Notes: a model not told the origin generated them from the letters alone. A stretch of DNA of 46,358 nt from an uncultured Bacteroidales bacterium (GCA_903929315.1 CAIYUC010000018.1:1-46358); one strand, 5' to 3'; positions 14,859 to 24,147 are shown, counted from the first letter of the stretch. Program-made: numbers and translations.

Positions 14859-17399
14859 ATGAAAACAAAACAGTTGATCGTCTTAGCATTGATCCTGTTG
14901 TCATCGGGCAGAATTTGCCATGCACAGAATTATTTTGTAAATACTTATGGATTAGATGCAAATCCGTGTTTTTCAATTCTCTGTACCGACAGTTGTTTTT
15001 TTTCGGCTGCAAGCTACACGCTCAGCAGTTTGCTGGCAATCAAGACCGATCCGGCCGGGAATATTCTATGGTCCAGGCAGATTAGTATTACAAATGCCCC
15101 TTACTTACTAATGAAGGATATTGCACAGGTCGCCGATGGAGGCTTTTTGATCCTTGCATATACTCAAATTCCCGGGTCTTTCTATTCATACCAGACAGTC
15201 ATAAAGCTGGATCCGTCAGGAAATTTTTTATGGACCCGCAGTTATTATTCCACAAGCAGCAATGTAGCCTATAGCATCATTAAAAACAATGATAATGGTT
15301 TCATGTTCGTGGGTGGCGGATGTAACGGAAATAATTATGTCTTTAAATGCAATTCGAACGGGGCAATAGTCTGGCAAAAGGGTTTTACTCTCGGGTCCGG
15401 GGATGCTTCTGCCATCGCCACTCATGACTATAATCATTTTGTTGTTTCCGGATATACCGGGACTGACCTGGTATTTTTTGAAATTGACGCCCTGGGAAAT
15501 CTATACTGGCAATCTGTTATTTCAATTCCCAACCAGGGTATTGGCACATTTTCTCTTAAACCGACACTTGATAACGGGTATGTGGCAACGGGGCAAGTCT
15601 TGCCGAATGGCGGACTGAATCAAGCTTTCATCATTAAAATAAACCCTTCCGGCATGCTATCATGGATGAAAATATATAAGGTTGTAAACTCAGAATCTGT
15701 CGGAAATGATATAACAGAAAATTCCGATAGCAGCATTTTAATGGTCGGCTTTTCCAGTACTTCATATTTAAAAGGTTTGATGGTCAAGACAGATAAAAAT
15801 GGAAACTTTCTGTTTGCGAAGGGAGAAATCAATCAGCAATCCTATAGTGAGTATAATTCCGTAAACAGGTATTCGGCAGGCAGAATTTTATTGTCTGGCC
15901 AGTGCCAGCATGGTTTTCTACCTACTTTTATAGCTATTACGGATAACTCATTTTCTTCATTTTGTAACATTGCTGATTTATCAGTATCGGATTCGGTTCC
16001 CGGAGCCTCATGTACTTTTATTACCACTGCCCCGGTTAACCTGTCATTCCAAATTGATAGTTTAACTTTATCCGTTACTCCCCATTCGCTTACAAAAAGT
16101 GTACTTTGCTCTTCCACGATAATCCCCTATGCTACTACAGGTTCAGCCACGGCAATAACCCTTAACTCGGCCACTCTTAATGGCGTGATTATGCCGGGAG
16201 GGAACACACTTGCCGCATTTTTTGAATACGGTACCTCAGCCTCCTACGGATCAACTGTACCGGCACTGCCGGATACGGTATCAGGGAATTATCCGGTTTC
16301 AATCAGTGTGGCCCTGACTTCACTTAGTCCCAACACGGTATATCACTACCGCTGTAAAGCAACCAACGGAATCAATACCTATTATGGAAATGATTCCGTA
16401 TTCGTCATCGTCTGTAACCCGACTGTTCCGGTAATCATCGGGAATGACAGCCTTTGCCCCAATTCCGGATATTACACCTACCAGACCCAGTCAGGTTTCC
16501 TGAATTACCAATGGGCGATCTCGACAGGGGGAACGATCACCAGCGGGGAAGGAACACCGGAATTGCAGGTTACATGGCAACAATCCGGGGATCAATGGAT
16601 CAGAGTCACTTTTATGGATTCTACCGGTTGTATACCCGTTTCCCCGACAGTATTTCCCGTGTTTGTAAAATACTTACCAAATCCGGCCGGACCCATCACG
16701 GGATTACAGTCAGTGTGTGCCGGGACAGAAAGTGTATCCTATCATGCAGATCCGGTACCCGGGGCCTACACCTATGCCTGGACATTGCCCCCGGGTGTCT
16801 ATATCACACAAGGTCAGTGGTCGAATGAGATCCTGGTAAATTTTAACGATACCGCCCAATCCGGATCATTTATCGTCAGTGGCAACAATTTATGTGGCAA
16901 TGGCCCGGGCTCGCCCGAATTCCCGGTTACAGTTAATCTGAAACCCCCTGATCCGTTTATTACACAATCGGGAGATACCCTGGTGAGTGATGCACCTGCA
17001 GGCAATCAATGGTTATACCAGCAGCAGCCGATTCCGGGGGAGACCGGGACCTGGTATGTACCCGGCGTTAACGGTGATTTCTCGGTGATGGTAACCCTGA
17101 ACGGATGCCCCTCCGAACCATCAAACGTGATTCATTTCATTCTTACAGAAAATGAAAGTGCCGGCGGACATCAAAATTTCATCGTATTTCCCAACCCATC
17201 TACCGGTAGATTCTATCTTGCGGGGCAGGATTTTTCTGATTCCCGGGTGACTGTTTATGATCTAACGGGTATAAAAGTGTATGACGACAGGGTTAGAATG
17301 AATATGCTGGACCTTAGGATTCTACCCCCGGGCATATACTTATTAACAATCCCGACATTTAAGGGAAACAGCACTGTTAAAATCCAGATTACAGATTGA
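14859..17399 (+). CDS. Large secreted propeller/FN3/PKD-type protein with T9SS type A sorting domain
   Basis: 846 residues from the ATG at 14859 (M-K-T-K-Q-L-I-V-L-A-L-I-L-L-S-S-G followed by C-H-A-Q), chosen because it starts a proper signal peptide; the in-frame ATG at 14796 adds 21 implausible residues. Residues 30-380 contain at least six strands of the type K-x-D-x-x-G-N-x-x-W, a beta-propeller seen in Bacteroidota secreted proteins. From about 430 there is an FN3-like unit (A-T-L-N-G-V-I-M-P-G-G ... Y-H-Y-R-C-K-A-T-N) and then PKD/Ig-like units. The last 75 residues (F-P-N-P-S-T-G-R-F-Y then L-P-P-G-I-Y-L-L-T-I, V-K-I-Q-I) are the sorting signal. Likely a surface adhesin or scaffold; no catalytic residues seen. 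Confidence 0.88.
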   Translation: MKTKQLIVLALILLSSGRICHAQNYFVNTYGLDANPCFSILCTDSCFFSAASYTLSSLLAIKTDPAGNILWSRQISITNAPYLLMKDIAQVADGGFLILAYTQIPGSFYSYQTVIKLDPSGNFLWTRSYYSTSSNVAYSIIKNNDNGFMFVGGGCNGNNYVFKCNSNGAIVWQKGFTLGSGDASAIATHDYNHFVVSGYTGTDLVFFEIDALGNLYWQSVISIPNQGIGTFSLKPTLDNGYVATGQVLPNGGLNQAFIIKINPSGMLSWMKIYKVVNSESVGNDITENSDSSILMVGFSSTSYLKGLMVKTDKNGNFLFAKGEINQQSYSEYNSVNRYSAGRILLSGQCQHGFLPTFIAITDNSFSSFCNIADLSVSDSVPGASCTFITTAPVNLSFQIDSLTLSVTPHSLTKSVLCSSTIIPYATTGSATAITLNSATLNGVIMPGGNTLAAFFEYGTSASYGSTVPALPDTVSGNYPVSISVALTSLSPNTVYHYRCKATNGINTYYGNDSVFVIVCNPTVPVIIGNDSLCPNSGYYTYQTQSGFLNYQWAISTGGTITSGEGTPELQVTWQQSGDQWIRVTFMDSTGCIPVSPTVFPVFVKYLPNPAGPITGLQSVCAGTESVSYHADPVPGAYTYAWTLPPGVYITQGQWSNEILVNFNDTAQSGSFIVSGNNLCGNGPGSPEFPVTVNLKPPDPFITQSGDTLVSDAPAGNQWLYQQQPIPGETGTWYVPGVNGDFSVMVTLNGCPSEPSNVIHFILTENESAGGHQNFIVFPNPSTGRFYLAGQDFSDSRVTVYDLTGIKVYDDRVRMNMLDLRILPPGIYLLTIPTFKGNSTVKIQITD

Positions 17400-17530
17400 G
17401 ATTCCCGGATGAGGCCGATTATCTCATTACTATGCTGGTACAGATGGGTAGTCAAAGTCAAAGCCATCAGCATGTCCACTACATAGCTCTAATCACATTG
17501 CTTCTGATCTGGAATCTCCGCATTAACAGA

Positions 17531-17657
17531 GTGGAGAAAACGGATAAACTGACCACTCTCTGCCGGTTTTTGTTGACCACCCTTTCTTCTTAACAGTCAA
17601 TAATGAAGGGTGGTTAGATTGCTCCGGCGAAAGCTGGTCACAGCTATCGTTTTTTCC
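17531..17657. repeat. ~125-bp palindromic repeat, copy 1 (left of fic)
   Basis: Contains CCACCCTT...AAGGGTGG as an internal dyad with a loop of about 21 bases, flanked by TGCCGG and CTCCGG words and TGGTCA at the outside. It is almost identical to 24021-24147 (same strand) and matches 19645-19770 in inverted orientation. The repeated TGGTCA/CCGCCGG words recall the multiple terminal repeats of IS21-family elements; no istA/istB is present. Confidence 0.75.
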
Positions 17658-17671
17658 AGACTGATTAAGCG

Positions 17672-17828
17672 TTTTTCACAATAATCAAAATAAGCATTTT
17701 TCACAATTCTTGACTTAATATAATAATATTTCATAAATAATAAGAATTTTTCATATTTTTGCTGTAAGTAATTTTCACAAGGCGTTATGAAAAATAACAA
17801 CATTTCACAAGAGATAAGTGTTTTTCAG
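17672..17828 (+). promoter_or_regulatory. Seven direct repeats of TTTTTCACAA type upstream of and into fic
   Basis: The word TTTTTCACAA (or a near form) has its C at 17677, 17702, 17732, 17752, 17776, 17806 and 17826. Spacings are 25, 30, 20, 24, 30 and 20 bases, mostly close to whole helical turns, and all copies are in the same orientation. A TATTTTTG box at 17754-17761 and the ATG at 17787 lie within the array. This looks like an operator for a protein binding one face of the DNA, possibly the gene product or a partner regulator. Confidence 0.55.
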
Positions 17829-19640
17829 GGAAGAACCGTTCCTGAGGAAGGCACATTGGTAGGATATGGAGCAATAATTACTGCATATAAGCTTCCAGTA
17901 CCTACCCCGATACAACTTGCATTAATCAGCAGAAAGCATAGGCAGTACAGAACCGGTGGATGGTTGATTTTTACACCAAGGCACCAGCCTGAGGATACCT
18001 TGTACTCCCACCTTGTTTTTGCTTTAAAATATGAAGGGGTTAACTTATTAGCATTTAAGAAGCTATTTGAAAAGCTACAGCCCAGTATTATCGAAGAATG
18101 GATTCGTAAAGAGCCGCAAAGTCAGTATAGTAGGAAGATTTGGTTTCTCTATGAGTGGCTTATACAAAAGGAATTAAAGGTTTCAGATTTAGAATCGGGA
18201 AATTATGTGCTCTTGTTAGATGACAACTTACAATATGCAAGTCAGCAAAGTATCAACTCACCCCGTCATCGAATAAAAAACAACCTTACAGGTAATATGA
18301 ACTTCTGTCCACTGATCAACAAGACAGATAAAATTGAACGCTATATTACCGAAAACCTATCAGATAAGACAAACAAGGTCATTAAAGAGGTACACAGGGA
18401 TGTACTGTTGCGAACTTCCGCATTTCTTTTACTGAAGGACTCTAACGCTTCTTTCAATATTGAAGGGGAGCATCCGACACAAACGAGGGCTTTAAGGTGG
18501 GGACAAGCAATTGGGCAGGCAGGAAATAAAGCGTTAAGTAAGGAAGAATTACTCCGATTGCAACAAATTGTCATTGAAAAAAGTCGATTCATAAAAATGG
18601 GATATCGCACTGCTGGCGGCTTTATCGGAGAACACGACCGTACTACTGGCGAACCTATTCCCGAACATATTTCAGCAAGGTGGCAAGATATCGATTCTCT
18701 TATTAACGGAATGATAACTGCTAAAAGGCAGATGCAGGAAGCGTTATTTCATCCAGTGCTGACGGCGGCTAAAATAGCCTTTGGTTTTGTCTTTATTCAT
18801 CCTTTTGAAGACGGCAATGGCAGGCTGCATCGGTATCTGATTCATCACATTTTAACAAGAATGAAGTTCACTCCCCAAGGAATAATATTTCCAGTTTCGG
18901 CTGCAATTTTAGAGTGTATCGAAGATTACCGCAAAGTACTGGAAACATATTCACATCCTCTTTTGGAATTTATTCAGTGGAAAAAGACCCCGGATAACAA
19001 TGTCGAGGTACTTAATGAAACAATGGATTATTACAGGTACTTTGATGCAACCTTACAAGCTGAATTTCTCTTTGATTGCGTCGATTATACCATAAACAAG
19101 ATAATACCCGAAGAAGTGGCATATTTGCAACATTATGATGCAATGAAGGACTGGCTGGATGATCGGTTTCAGATGTCCGACAAGATGGTCGCATTATTAA
19201 TACGTTTTTTATCGCAAAACAACGGTAAGCTTTCAAAGCGGGCTTTAGGTAAAGAATTTTCTGAACTTAGCGAGGAAGAAGTTGTTGATATTGAAAATCA
19301 ATATAAATTCTATTTTATGGATGTGAAGAACCAATATTTGCAGTTCGTTCCATTAATGAAGAACTTTTTAGATGATTTAGCGAAAATTGAACAAAGTGAT
19401 TGCAATGATAACTCCATTGCAGATTTAGGAACATTGATTCAGTACGTCTATCAGTTTTCAAAAAGGGTAGGATATGACTACTTTGAAAATAATGTTCGAC
19501 AAACGATAGAGAAACAGTGGTACTTTCTAAATCTAAATAAGTCAAAACCAAAGAAACGCTTGACTGACTGGCATTCGACCATCCGAAACTTTCGACAGGA
19601 TTTGACAGATACCATTGCGATGATCGAAACGATGATATGA
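17787..19640 (+). CDS. Fic-family AMP-transferase (class II, N-terminal inhibitory motif)
   Basis: 617 residues from ATG 17787. The catalytic motif H-P-F-E-D-G-N-G-R lies at residues 338-346 and is complete; family members transfer AMP (sometimes other nucleotide parts) from ATP to Ser, Thr or Tyr of target proteins. S-F-N-I-E-G near 222-227 fits the inhibitory (S/T)xxxE(G/N) helix, placing it in autoinhibited class II. The long N-terminus (1-200) and the helical C-terminal ~170 residues are unassigned; residues 445-520 may form a winged-helix-type unit. No signal peptide. The gene is preceded by seven direct repeats and bracketed by inverted 125-bp repeats, so it may have moved as cargo. Target unknown. 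Confidence 0.9.
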   Translation: MKNNNISQEISVFQGRTVPEEGTLVGYGAIITAYKLPVPTPIQLALISRKHRQYRTGGWLIFTPRHQPEDTLYSHLVFALKYEGVNLLAFKKLFEKLQPSIIEEWIRKEPQSQYSRKIWFLYEWLIQKELKVSDLESGNYVLLLDDNLQYASQQSINSPRHRIKNNLTGNMNFCPLINKTDKIERYITENLSDKTNKVIKEVHRDVLLRTSAFLLLKDSNASFNIEGEHPTQTRALRWGQAIGQAGNKALSKEELLRLQQIVIEKSRFIKMGYRTAGGFIGEHDRTTGEPIPEHISARWQDIDSLINGMITAKRQMQEALFHPVLTAAKIAFGFVFIHPFEDGNGRLHRYLIHHILTRMKFTPQGIIFPVSAAILECIEDYRKVLETYSHPLLEFIQWKKTPDNNVEVLNETMDYYRYFDATLQAEFLFDCVDYTINKIIPEEVAYLQHYDAMKDWLDDRFQMSDKMVALLIRFLSQNNGKLSKRALGKEFSELSEEEVVDIENQYKFYFMDVKNQYLQFVPLMKNFLDDLAKIEQSDCNDNSIADLGTLIQYVYQFSKRVGYDYFENNVRQTIEKQWYFLNLNKSKPKKRLTDWHSTIRNFRQDLTDTIAMIETMI

Positions 19641-19644
19641 CCCA

Positions 19645-19770
19645 CTCTGGAAAAAACGTTCGTATTGACCAGTTTCCGCCGGAGCAAAATGACCACCACT
19701 GAGCATTGATTGTTAACATGTTGAAGTGGTCAGACAAAATCGGCGGAGGATGGTCAAAGGCTTCGGTTTT
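19645..19770. repeat. ~125-bp palindromic repeat, copy 2, inverted (right of fic)
   Basis: Matches the reverse complement of 17531-17657: CTGGAAAAAACG at the left edge, TGACCAG, CGCCGGAGCAA, an internal TGACCAC...GTGGTCA dyad and ATTGATTGTTAA occur in the same order. More diverged from copies 1 and 3 than those are from each other. It begins five bases after the fic stop codon. Confidence 0.7.
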
Positions 19771-20069
19771 TACAGGAGATCAAAGAAACTATCAGAATTG
19801 CAAGATTAATTGATTATCAAAATATTCTTGTGGCCCATGAACAAAACCGAACAGCGAAAATTGAATATTATTCAAAACTTATTAAAAAGATTAAAGATGA
19901 TCTTGCTTCCCGAGATTTATCAAAAATTCCAACAGAAAAACTATTACCATTAATGATAACTTGTGAAAAAAAACTATCCGAACTAACACTTCCACAACAA
20001 ATTGGTGGAGATTCATTTTTTAATCTCGCGTCAGATTATCCTTCCTTTAATTTCAATCCGGAAGAATAA
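19755..20069 (+). pseudogene. C-terminal part of a truncated helical protein
   Basis: The frame is open from inside the 125-bp repeat: F-L-Q-E-I-K-E-T-I-R-I-A-R-L-I-D-Y-Q-N near 19767-19823, then H-E-Q-N-R-T-A-K-I-E-Y-Y-S-K-L-I-K-K-I-K-D-D-L and a tail ending F-N-F-N-P-E-E at TAA 20067-20069. A GTG at 19830 could start a 79-residue product, but good coding sequence extends upstream to the edge of the repeat, so the gene was probably cut by it. Amphipathic helices dominate; no family recognised. The start is lost, so expression is doubtful. Confidence 0.45.
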
Positions 20070-20155
20070 TCTTTTACTAAATTTTGTATATCTTATTACC
20101 AAGTCAAATTGTTCTTCCAGGCTGTTATTTAGTTCTGGATATCATATGCAGAATT

Positions 20156-22261
20156 TTATGTATCCCTTCTTACGATATAAAAAGTACCGGTTCCCACCAG
20201 GACAATTCCTAGAATGATCAGGCCCCATTGAGTAAGTGTGGGAATAGTGCTGGGGGGCGGTGATGGTTGGCAGGATGAGGATGCAAATACGTATCCCTCT
20301 CCCGCGTGATACGTTCCGCCGGGGGATGCATAATATGCTCCGGAAGCTACAGTGCATCCGTCCGCACTGATGGATGTCCTAGAGCCAAAAAGATCGCCGG
20401 CTGCTTTATCAGAGGCGGTGAGTTTGGCGCTTTCTGTCATATCACCCCAGGATCCGCCTCCTTTCACAAATAAGTAAACCGCTCCTGCATCCACCATTCC
20501 GCCGGGGTCTGAATATGGCGCTCCGGCAACCACGATGCTTCCGTCCGAACTGATGGATACTCCAAGGCCCAAATCATCGCTAGCTGCTTTATCAGATGCG
20601 GTGAGTTTGGCGGTCTGGGTCATATCACCCCATGACCCGCTTCCTTTCACAAATATATAGACCGCTCCTGCACTGGACGTTCCGCCAGGGGATACATATG
20701 GCGCTCCGGCAGCCACGGTGCTTCCGTCCGAACTTATGGATACGGAAATACCTAGTTGGTCGAAAGCTGCTTTATCAGAGGCAGTGAGTTTTGCACTCTG
20801 GGTCATATCGACCCATGACCCGCCTCCTTTCACAAAAATGTAGGCTGCTCCTGCATAGGGAGTTCCACCTACGGTTGCTTGAAAGGCTGTGGCGACCACA
20901 GTGCTTCCATCCGAATTTATGGATACGTCCTGGCCAAGAATGTCGGCAGATGCTTTATCAGAAGCGGTTAGTTTGGCGGTCTGGGTCATATTACCCCATG
21001 ACCCGCTTCCTTTCACAAATACATAGACCTTACCTGCCCACTGGGTTCCGCCAGGGGATGCAAATGGTGCTCCGGCAACCACCGTGCTTCCGTCCGAACT
21101 TATGGATACGGATTGGCCAAGATAATCACTAAATGCCTTATCAGAGGCGGTGAGTTTGGCGCTTTGGGTCATATCACTCCATGACCCGGTTCCTTTCACA
21201 AATACATAGACCGCTCCAGCCCAGGTAGTACCGGTAAAGGATGCAGCATCTGCTCCGGCAGCCACAGTGCTTCCGTCCGAGCTTATGGATACAGAAATAC
21301 CTAGTTGGTCGCCACCTGCTTTATCAGATGCGGTGAGTTTGGCGGTCTGGGTCATATTATCCCATGACCCGCCTCCTTTCACAAATATATAGACCGATCC
21401 TGCATAGGTGGTCCCGCCAGGATGTGAATTACATGCTCCGGCAGCCACCGTGTTTCCATCCGAACTTATGGAAATGGAGCAGCCAAGATAGTCTTGAGTT
21501 GCTTTATCAGATGCGGTTAGTTTTGCTAATTGAGACCAGGGGTCAACGGTGACCGGGTAAGCAGCATTGAGCACATCAATGTGAATCAGCAAGCTGTTCC
21601 CCCTTTGCTCGAACCAGGCCTGCAGTTCCTTGTGACCGGCATCATAGGCGTAAAGCCCACGGTAATGGAATAGGATGTTGTTCCAGGGATCGCTCAGCGA
21701 GATGCCGCGTCCATCCTCCTGGATCTGCATTCCAACGTTCCCGGAAGTCCTCAATGCCAGGGTCAGGGAGATTTCATCTCCCCCCATGGGTTTTTCAATC
21801 GTCCATCCCTGCTGAAATCCGTAAGGACCGTTCACATACCATTCGGTGATCAAACCCTCATGCAGTTCCAGGCGGTTCTTAGACATACTTGCATCCGGCA
21901 CTGCTGAAGCAAGTCGGAGACAAGCAGCATGACTGTTATTCATGATGCTGTCAAGTGCCACTGCCCAGTGAAATGATCCGACGCGAAAGGTGACTCCCTC
22001 GGTTGAAATTTCACCAGTAAGACCCTGTGTGTAACGATCTGCCGTTATTTTATCGCCGGTCCTCTTAAAATAGAAACAGGGGGCATCCTGGCCCATCACT
22101 TCAGAGATCCTGTATTGCAACAGAGGATCCGAGCAACTGAACTCCGTTGATCTGTTCCCTGGCCGGTTATTTGAAGCATCCCGGATCTCCCGGGCTTGGC
22201 CATGAAGGTATCCTGCCATGACACAAAGAAAAAAGATGGAAATGGTAAATTTTGTTCTCAT
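20156..22261 (-). CDS. Exported FG-GAP-like repeat protein with IPTL-CTERM-like sorting tail
   Basis: 701 residues from ATG 22261, signal peptide M-R-T-K-F-T-I-S-I-F-F-L-C-V-M-A-G-Y-L-H-G-Q. Residues 20-240 form an unassigned domain. Then seven units of about 60 residues each carry A-K-L-T-A-S-D-K-A, L-G-x-S-V-S-I-S-S-D-G-S-T-V, A-G-A-V-Y-x-F-V-K-G and G-S-W-x-x-M-T-Q, an FG-GAP-like beta-propeller. The tail is P-P-S-T-I-P-T-L-T-Q-W-G-L-I-I-L, one hydrophobic helix and R-R-D-T: the IPTL-CTERM layout, a signal processed at the inner membrane rather than by T9SS. All other secreted repeats in the window use T9SS. The 180-bp DNA repeats are near identical and prone to copy-number change. Confidence 0.88.
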   Translation of the reverse strand: MRTKFTISIFFLCVMAGYLHGQAREIRDASNNRPGNRSTEFSCSDPLLQYRISEVMGQDAPCFYFKRTGDKITADRYTQGLTGEISTEGVTFRVGSFHWAVALDSIMNNSHAACLRLASAVPDASMSKNRLELHEGLITEWYVNGPYGFQQGWTIEKPMGGDEISLTLALRTSGNVGMQIQEDGRGISLSDPWNNILFHYRGLYAYDAGHKELQAWFEQRGNSLLIHIDVLNAAYPVTVDPWSQLAKLTASDKATQDYLGCSISISSDGNTVAAGACNSHPGGTTYAGSVYIFVKGGGSWDNMTQTAKLTASDKAGGDQLGISVSISSDGSTVAAGADAASFTGTTWAGAVYVFVKGTGSWSDMTQSAKLTASDKAFSDYLGQSVSISSDGSTVVAGAPFASPGGTQWAGKVYVFVKGSGSWGNMTQTAKLTASDKASADILGQDVSINSDGSTVVATAFQATVGGTPYAGAAYIFVKGGGSWVDMTQSAKLTASDKAAFDQLGISVSISSDGSTVAAGAPYVSPGGTSSAGAVYIFVKGSGSWGDMTQTAKLTASDKAASDDLGLGVSISSDGSIVVAGAPYSDPGGMVDAGAVYLFVKGGGSWGDMTESAKLTASDKAAGDLFGSRTSISADGCTVASGAYYASPGGTYHAGEGYVFASSSCQPSPPPSTIPTLTQWGLIILGIVLVGTGTFYIVRRDT

Positions 22262-22332
22262 ATCCGCATTGCATAATAAATTTATAACCTGGGTTAAAAT
22301 TTAAAAAGTTGTGGTTTAATGATTGTAATTCC

Positions 22333-22929
22333 TTACTTGTATATAAATGTACAATAATACAACATTAATTTCATCCAACCATATGCGGGTTTCGAATTAT
22401 GCAACTGATGGACAGCATCAAGAAACCAAATTCTATCATGTTTAGATTTCGTCTTTTTCAATTCAGTGTATTGCTCAATAAACTCTTCTTGGGCTTTTTG
22501 ATCCGCCTTCCCGGGTATATGCTTGGGCTTGCGGTAAGAAAAATCAAGCCTGTGAAGCAGGTTGGTCATCCCTTTAGGTTTATATTCTATACCGAAGTTG
22601 TTTTTCACGTATATGCAGATTTCTTCGGCAGTCTGATACACCTTTTCATCCAAGTGGTTGTTCAAAGCGTTGATCTGTTTCGTAGTCAGTTTCCCATCGC
22701 TTCCAACATAGTTATATTTCAAAAGTGAATCTATGCCTTTTGATTCAAATATAGAATACCATCGTCTTATGGTCGAGTCATCGAGTAAAAGGATCTCAGC
22801 TACTTCCTCGGGGCTATATCCCCGGTTCAGTAAAAGAATGGCTTTGATCTTGTCTGCTTTCTTACGATCCGGTGTCTTATGCATCCATTTCAAGACTATG
22901 ATTTGTTCCGGTGATAAAAAGTTCGACAT
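22333..22929 (-). pseudogene. IS630-family transposase, truncated
   Basis: 198 codons from ATG 22929. The N-terminal helix-turn-helix (A-D-K-I-K-A-I-L-L-L-N-R-G-Y-S-P-E-E-V-A-E-I-L and D-D-S-T-I-R-R-W) and a second winged-helix part (T-A-E-E-I-C-I-Y-V-K) are intact. I-W-F-L-D-A-V-H-Q near residue 167 carries the first Asp of the DDE triad. The sequence then loses family character (K-L-M-L-Y-Y-C-T-F) and stops; full transposases run to about 340 residues with two more acidic residues. It cannot be active. No inverted terminal repeats were identified. Confidence 0.85.
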
Positions 22930-23075
22930 CGTGAAGCAAAGAAAAACCTTCTATGCTTATTTAAAACAGGTGTCTTACCGTTTTTCTCAACATCGCATTG
23001 TTAATTTTTTCGCATTTTCATTCAGCTTGAGTATAAAAAATAATAGAATTATCAAATTATCACAAATCCATTATG

Positions 23076-23083
23076 TAACTTTG
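23076..23083 (+). promoter_or_regulatory. TAACTTTG -7 box
   Basis: TAnnTTTG match 32 bases before the ATG at 23116. No TTG at 19-20 bases upstream, so only the -7 element is supported. Confidence 0.45.
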
Positions 23084-23115
23084 ATGTGGTTCGTAAAACG
23101 AAAACAACCTCTCCA

Positions 23116-23991
23116 ATGAAAAAACTTCTGATCACTTTGATTATGCTGACCGCAATGACAATCACTGCAGTCGCACAAATTCCGAACAACAGATTTGAAA
23201 ACTGGTCCCCCTATGGCCTCGGCATGACCCCGGATGGGTGGTGGTGCTCAAACGATTCATTAAGTCCGGGAAGCACCTATTTCCCGGTGAAAAGATCATC
23301 CGATAATTATCCGTCTTCTGTCGGGAGCTATTCTCTCCGGATCGAAAGCAACGTAGCGCTGATGTCATGGGCCGGCTTCGGCTCGGCGTGGGTCGGAAAT
23401 TATTACGGCTCGGATCATCCTGCTTTTCCTGTCACCGGTCATCCTAAAACATTGTACGGGTATTTCAAATATTTCCCAACAAACGGTGACAGTTTTGAGA
23501 TCTATTGGTCACTCTTTAAAAACGGGCAGTCGGTTGGCGGTGGAGTTTCCATGTTTGTTTCCTGGAATACGGTGACGGAATGGACCCTTTTTTCAATCAC
23601 GGTTCCCGATACATCCTATGCTGAGGCCGATAGCGCCCGTATAGTCATCAATGATTTCAATTTTTATCCTTTCGGCAATTCCGTTCTTTATGTGGATAAT
23701 TTAAGTTTTGACAGTCCGGTTACCGGTATCGCGGATCAGAAGGACGGAAAGGGAATATTCAATTTGTTTCCAAACCCCGCTTCAGACATTATTAATCTTG
23801 AATTCAACCCTACAATAACTTCAAATTCAGTTTTGAATATTTATAATGAGACAGGGGTTCTCGTCAGAAAGTATACGTTGAAACCAAATCAACATCTGAT
23901 CAACATTGCAGAATTAAATGAAGGGATCTATTTCGTGGAAATACGATCGGGAGAACGGAACCTGAGTCAGAAGTTGATCATTAGAAGATAG
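23116..23991 (+). CDS. Secreted protein with T9SS type A sorting domain
   Basis: 291 residues from ATG 23116 (M-K-K-L-L-I-T-L-I-M-L-T-A-M-T-I-T-A-V-A-Q), chosen over the in-frame ATG at 23086 because it begins the signal peptide. The mature part opens I-P-N-N-R-F-E-N-W and has P-D-G-W-W near residue 40 and G-S-Y-S-L-R-I-E-S near 73, a jelly-roll, carbohydrate-binding-like pattern common in T9SS cargo (similar to PCMD-type modules). The sorting domain starts F-N-L-F-P-N-P-A-S and ends L-N-E-G-I-Y-F-V-E-I then K-L-I-I-R-R. It should be surface displayed or secreted; no enzyme residues seen. Monocistronic, followed by a 125-bp repeat. Confidence 0.85.
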   Translation: MKKLLITLIMLTAMTITAVAQIPNNRFENWSPYGLGMTPDGWWCSNDSLSPGSTYFPVKRSSDNYPSSVGSYSLRIESNVALMSWAGFGSAWVGNYYGSDHPAFPVTGHPKTLYGYFKYFPTNGDSFEIYWSLFKNGQSVGGGVSMFVSWNTVTEWTLFSITVPDTSYAEADSARIVINDFNFYPFGNSVLYVDNLSFDSPVTGIADQKDGKGIFNLFPNPASDIINLEFNPTITSNSVLNIYNETGVLVRKYTLKPNQHLINIAELNEGIYFVEIRSGERNLSQKLIIRR

Positions 23992-24020
23992 AGCCTGGGG
24001 AGAAGGGGTAAGAAGGTAAG

Positions 24021-24147
24021 TGGAGAAAACGGAATTCCTCACCACCCTCTGCCGGTTTTTGTTGACCACCCTTTCTTCTTAACAGTCAATAATGAAGGGT
24101 GGTTAGATTGCTCCGGTGAACGCTGGTCATAGCTATCGTTTTTTCCA
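24021..24147. repeat. ~125-bp palindromic repeat, copy 3
   Basis: Same strand as copy 1 (17531-17657) and nearly identical to it from TGCCGGTTTTTGTTGACCAC through AGCTATCG and a T-run; differences are a handful of substitutions. The internal CCACCCTT/AAGGGTGG dyad is intact. It sits after the stop of the T9SS gene at 23116-23991. Confidence 0.8.

Noticed and set aside
17787-20069. Fic toxin with a downstream antitoxin gene (19830-20069)
   Set aside because: The Fic protein carries its own inhibitory motif, and the downstream frame is a truncated gene separated from it by a 125-bp repeat.
20791-21552. Plus-strand frames of 62-113 codons with repeated P-N-L-W motifs
   Set aside because: They are the antisense of the repeated units in the minus-strand FG-GAP-like gene; their regularity comes from the 180-bp DNA repeats.
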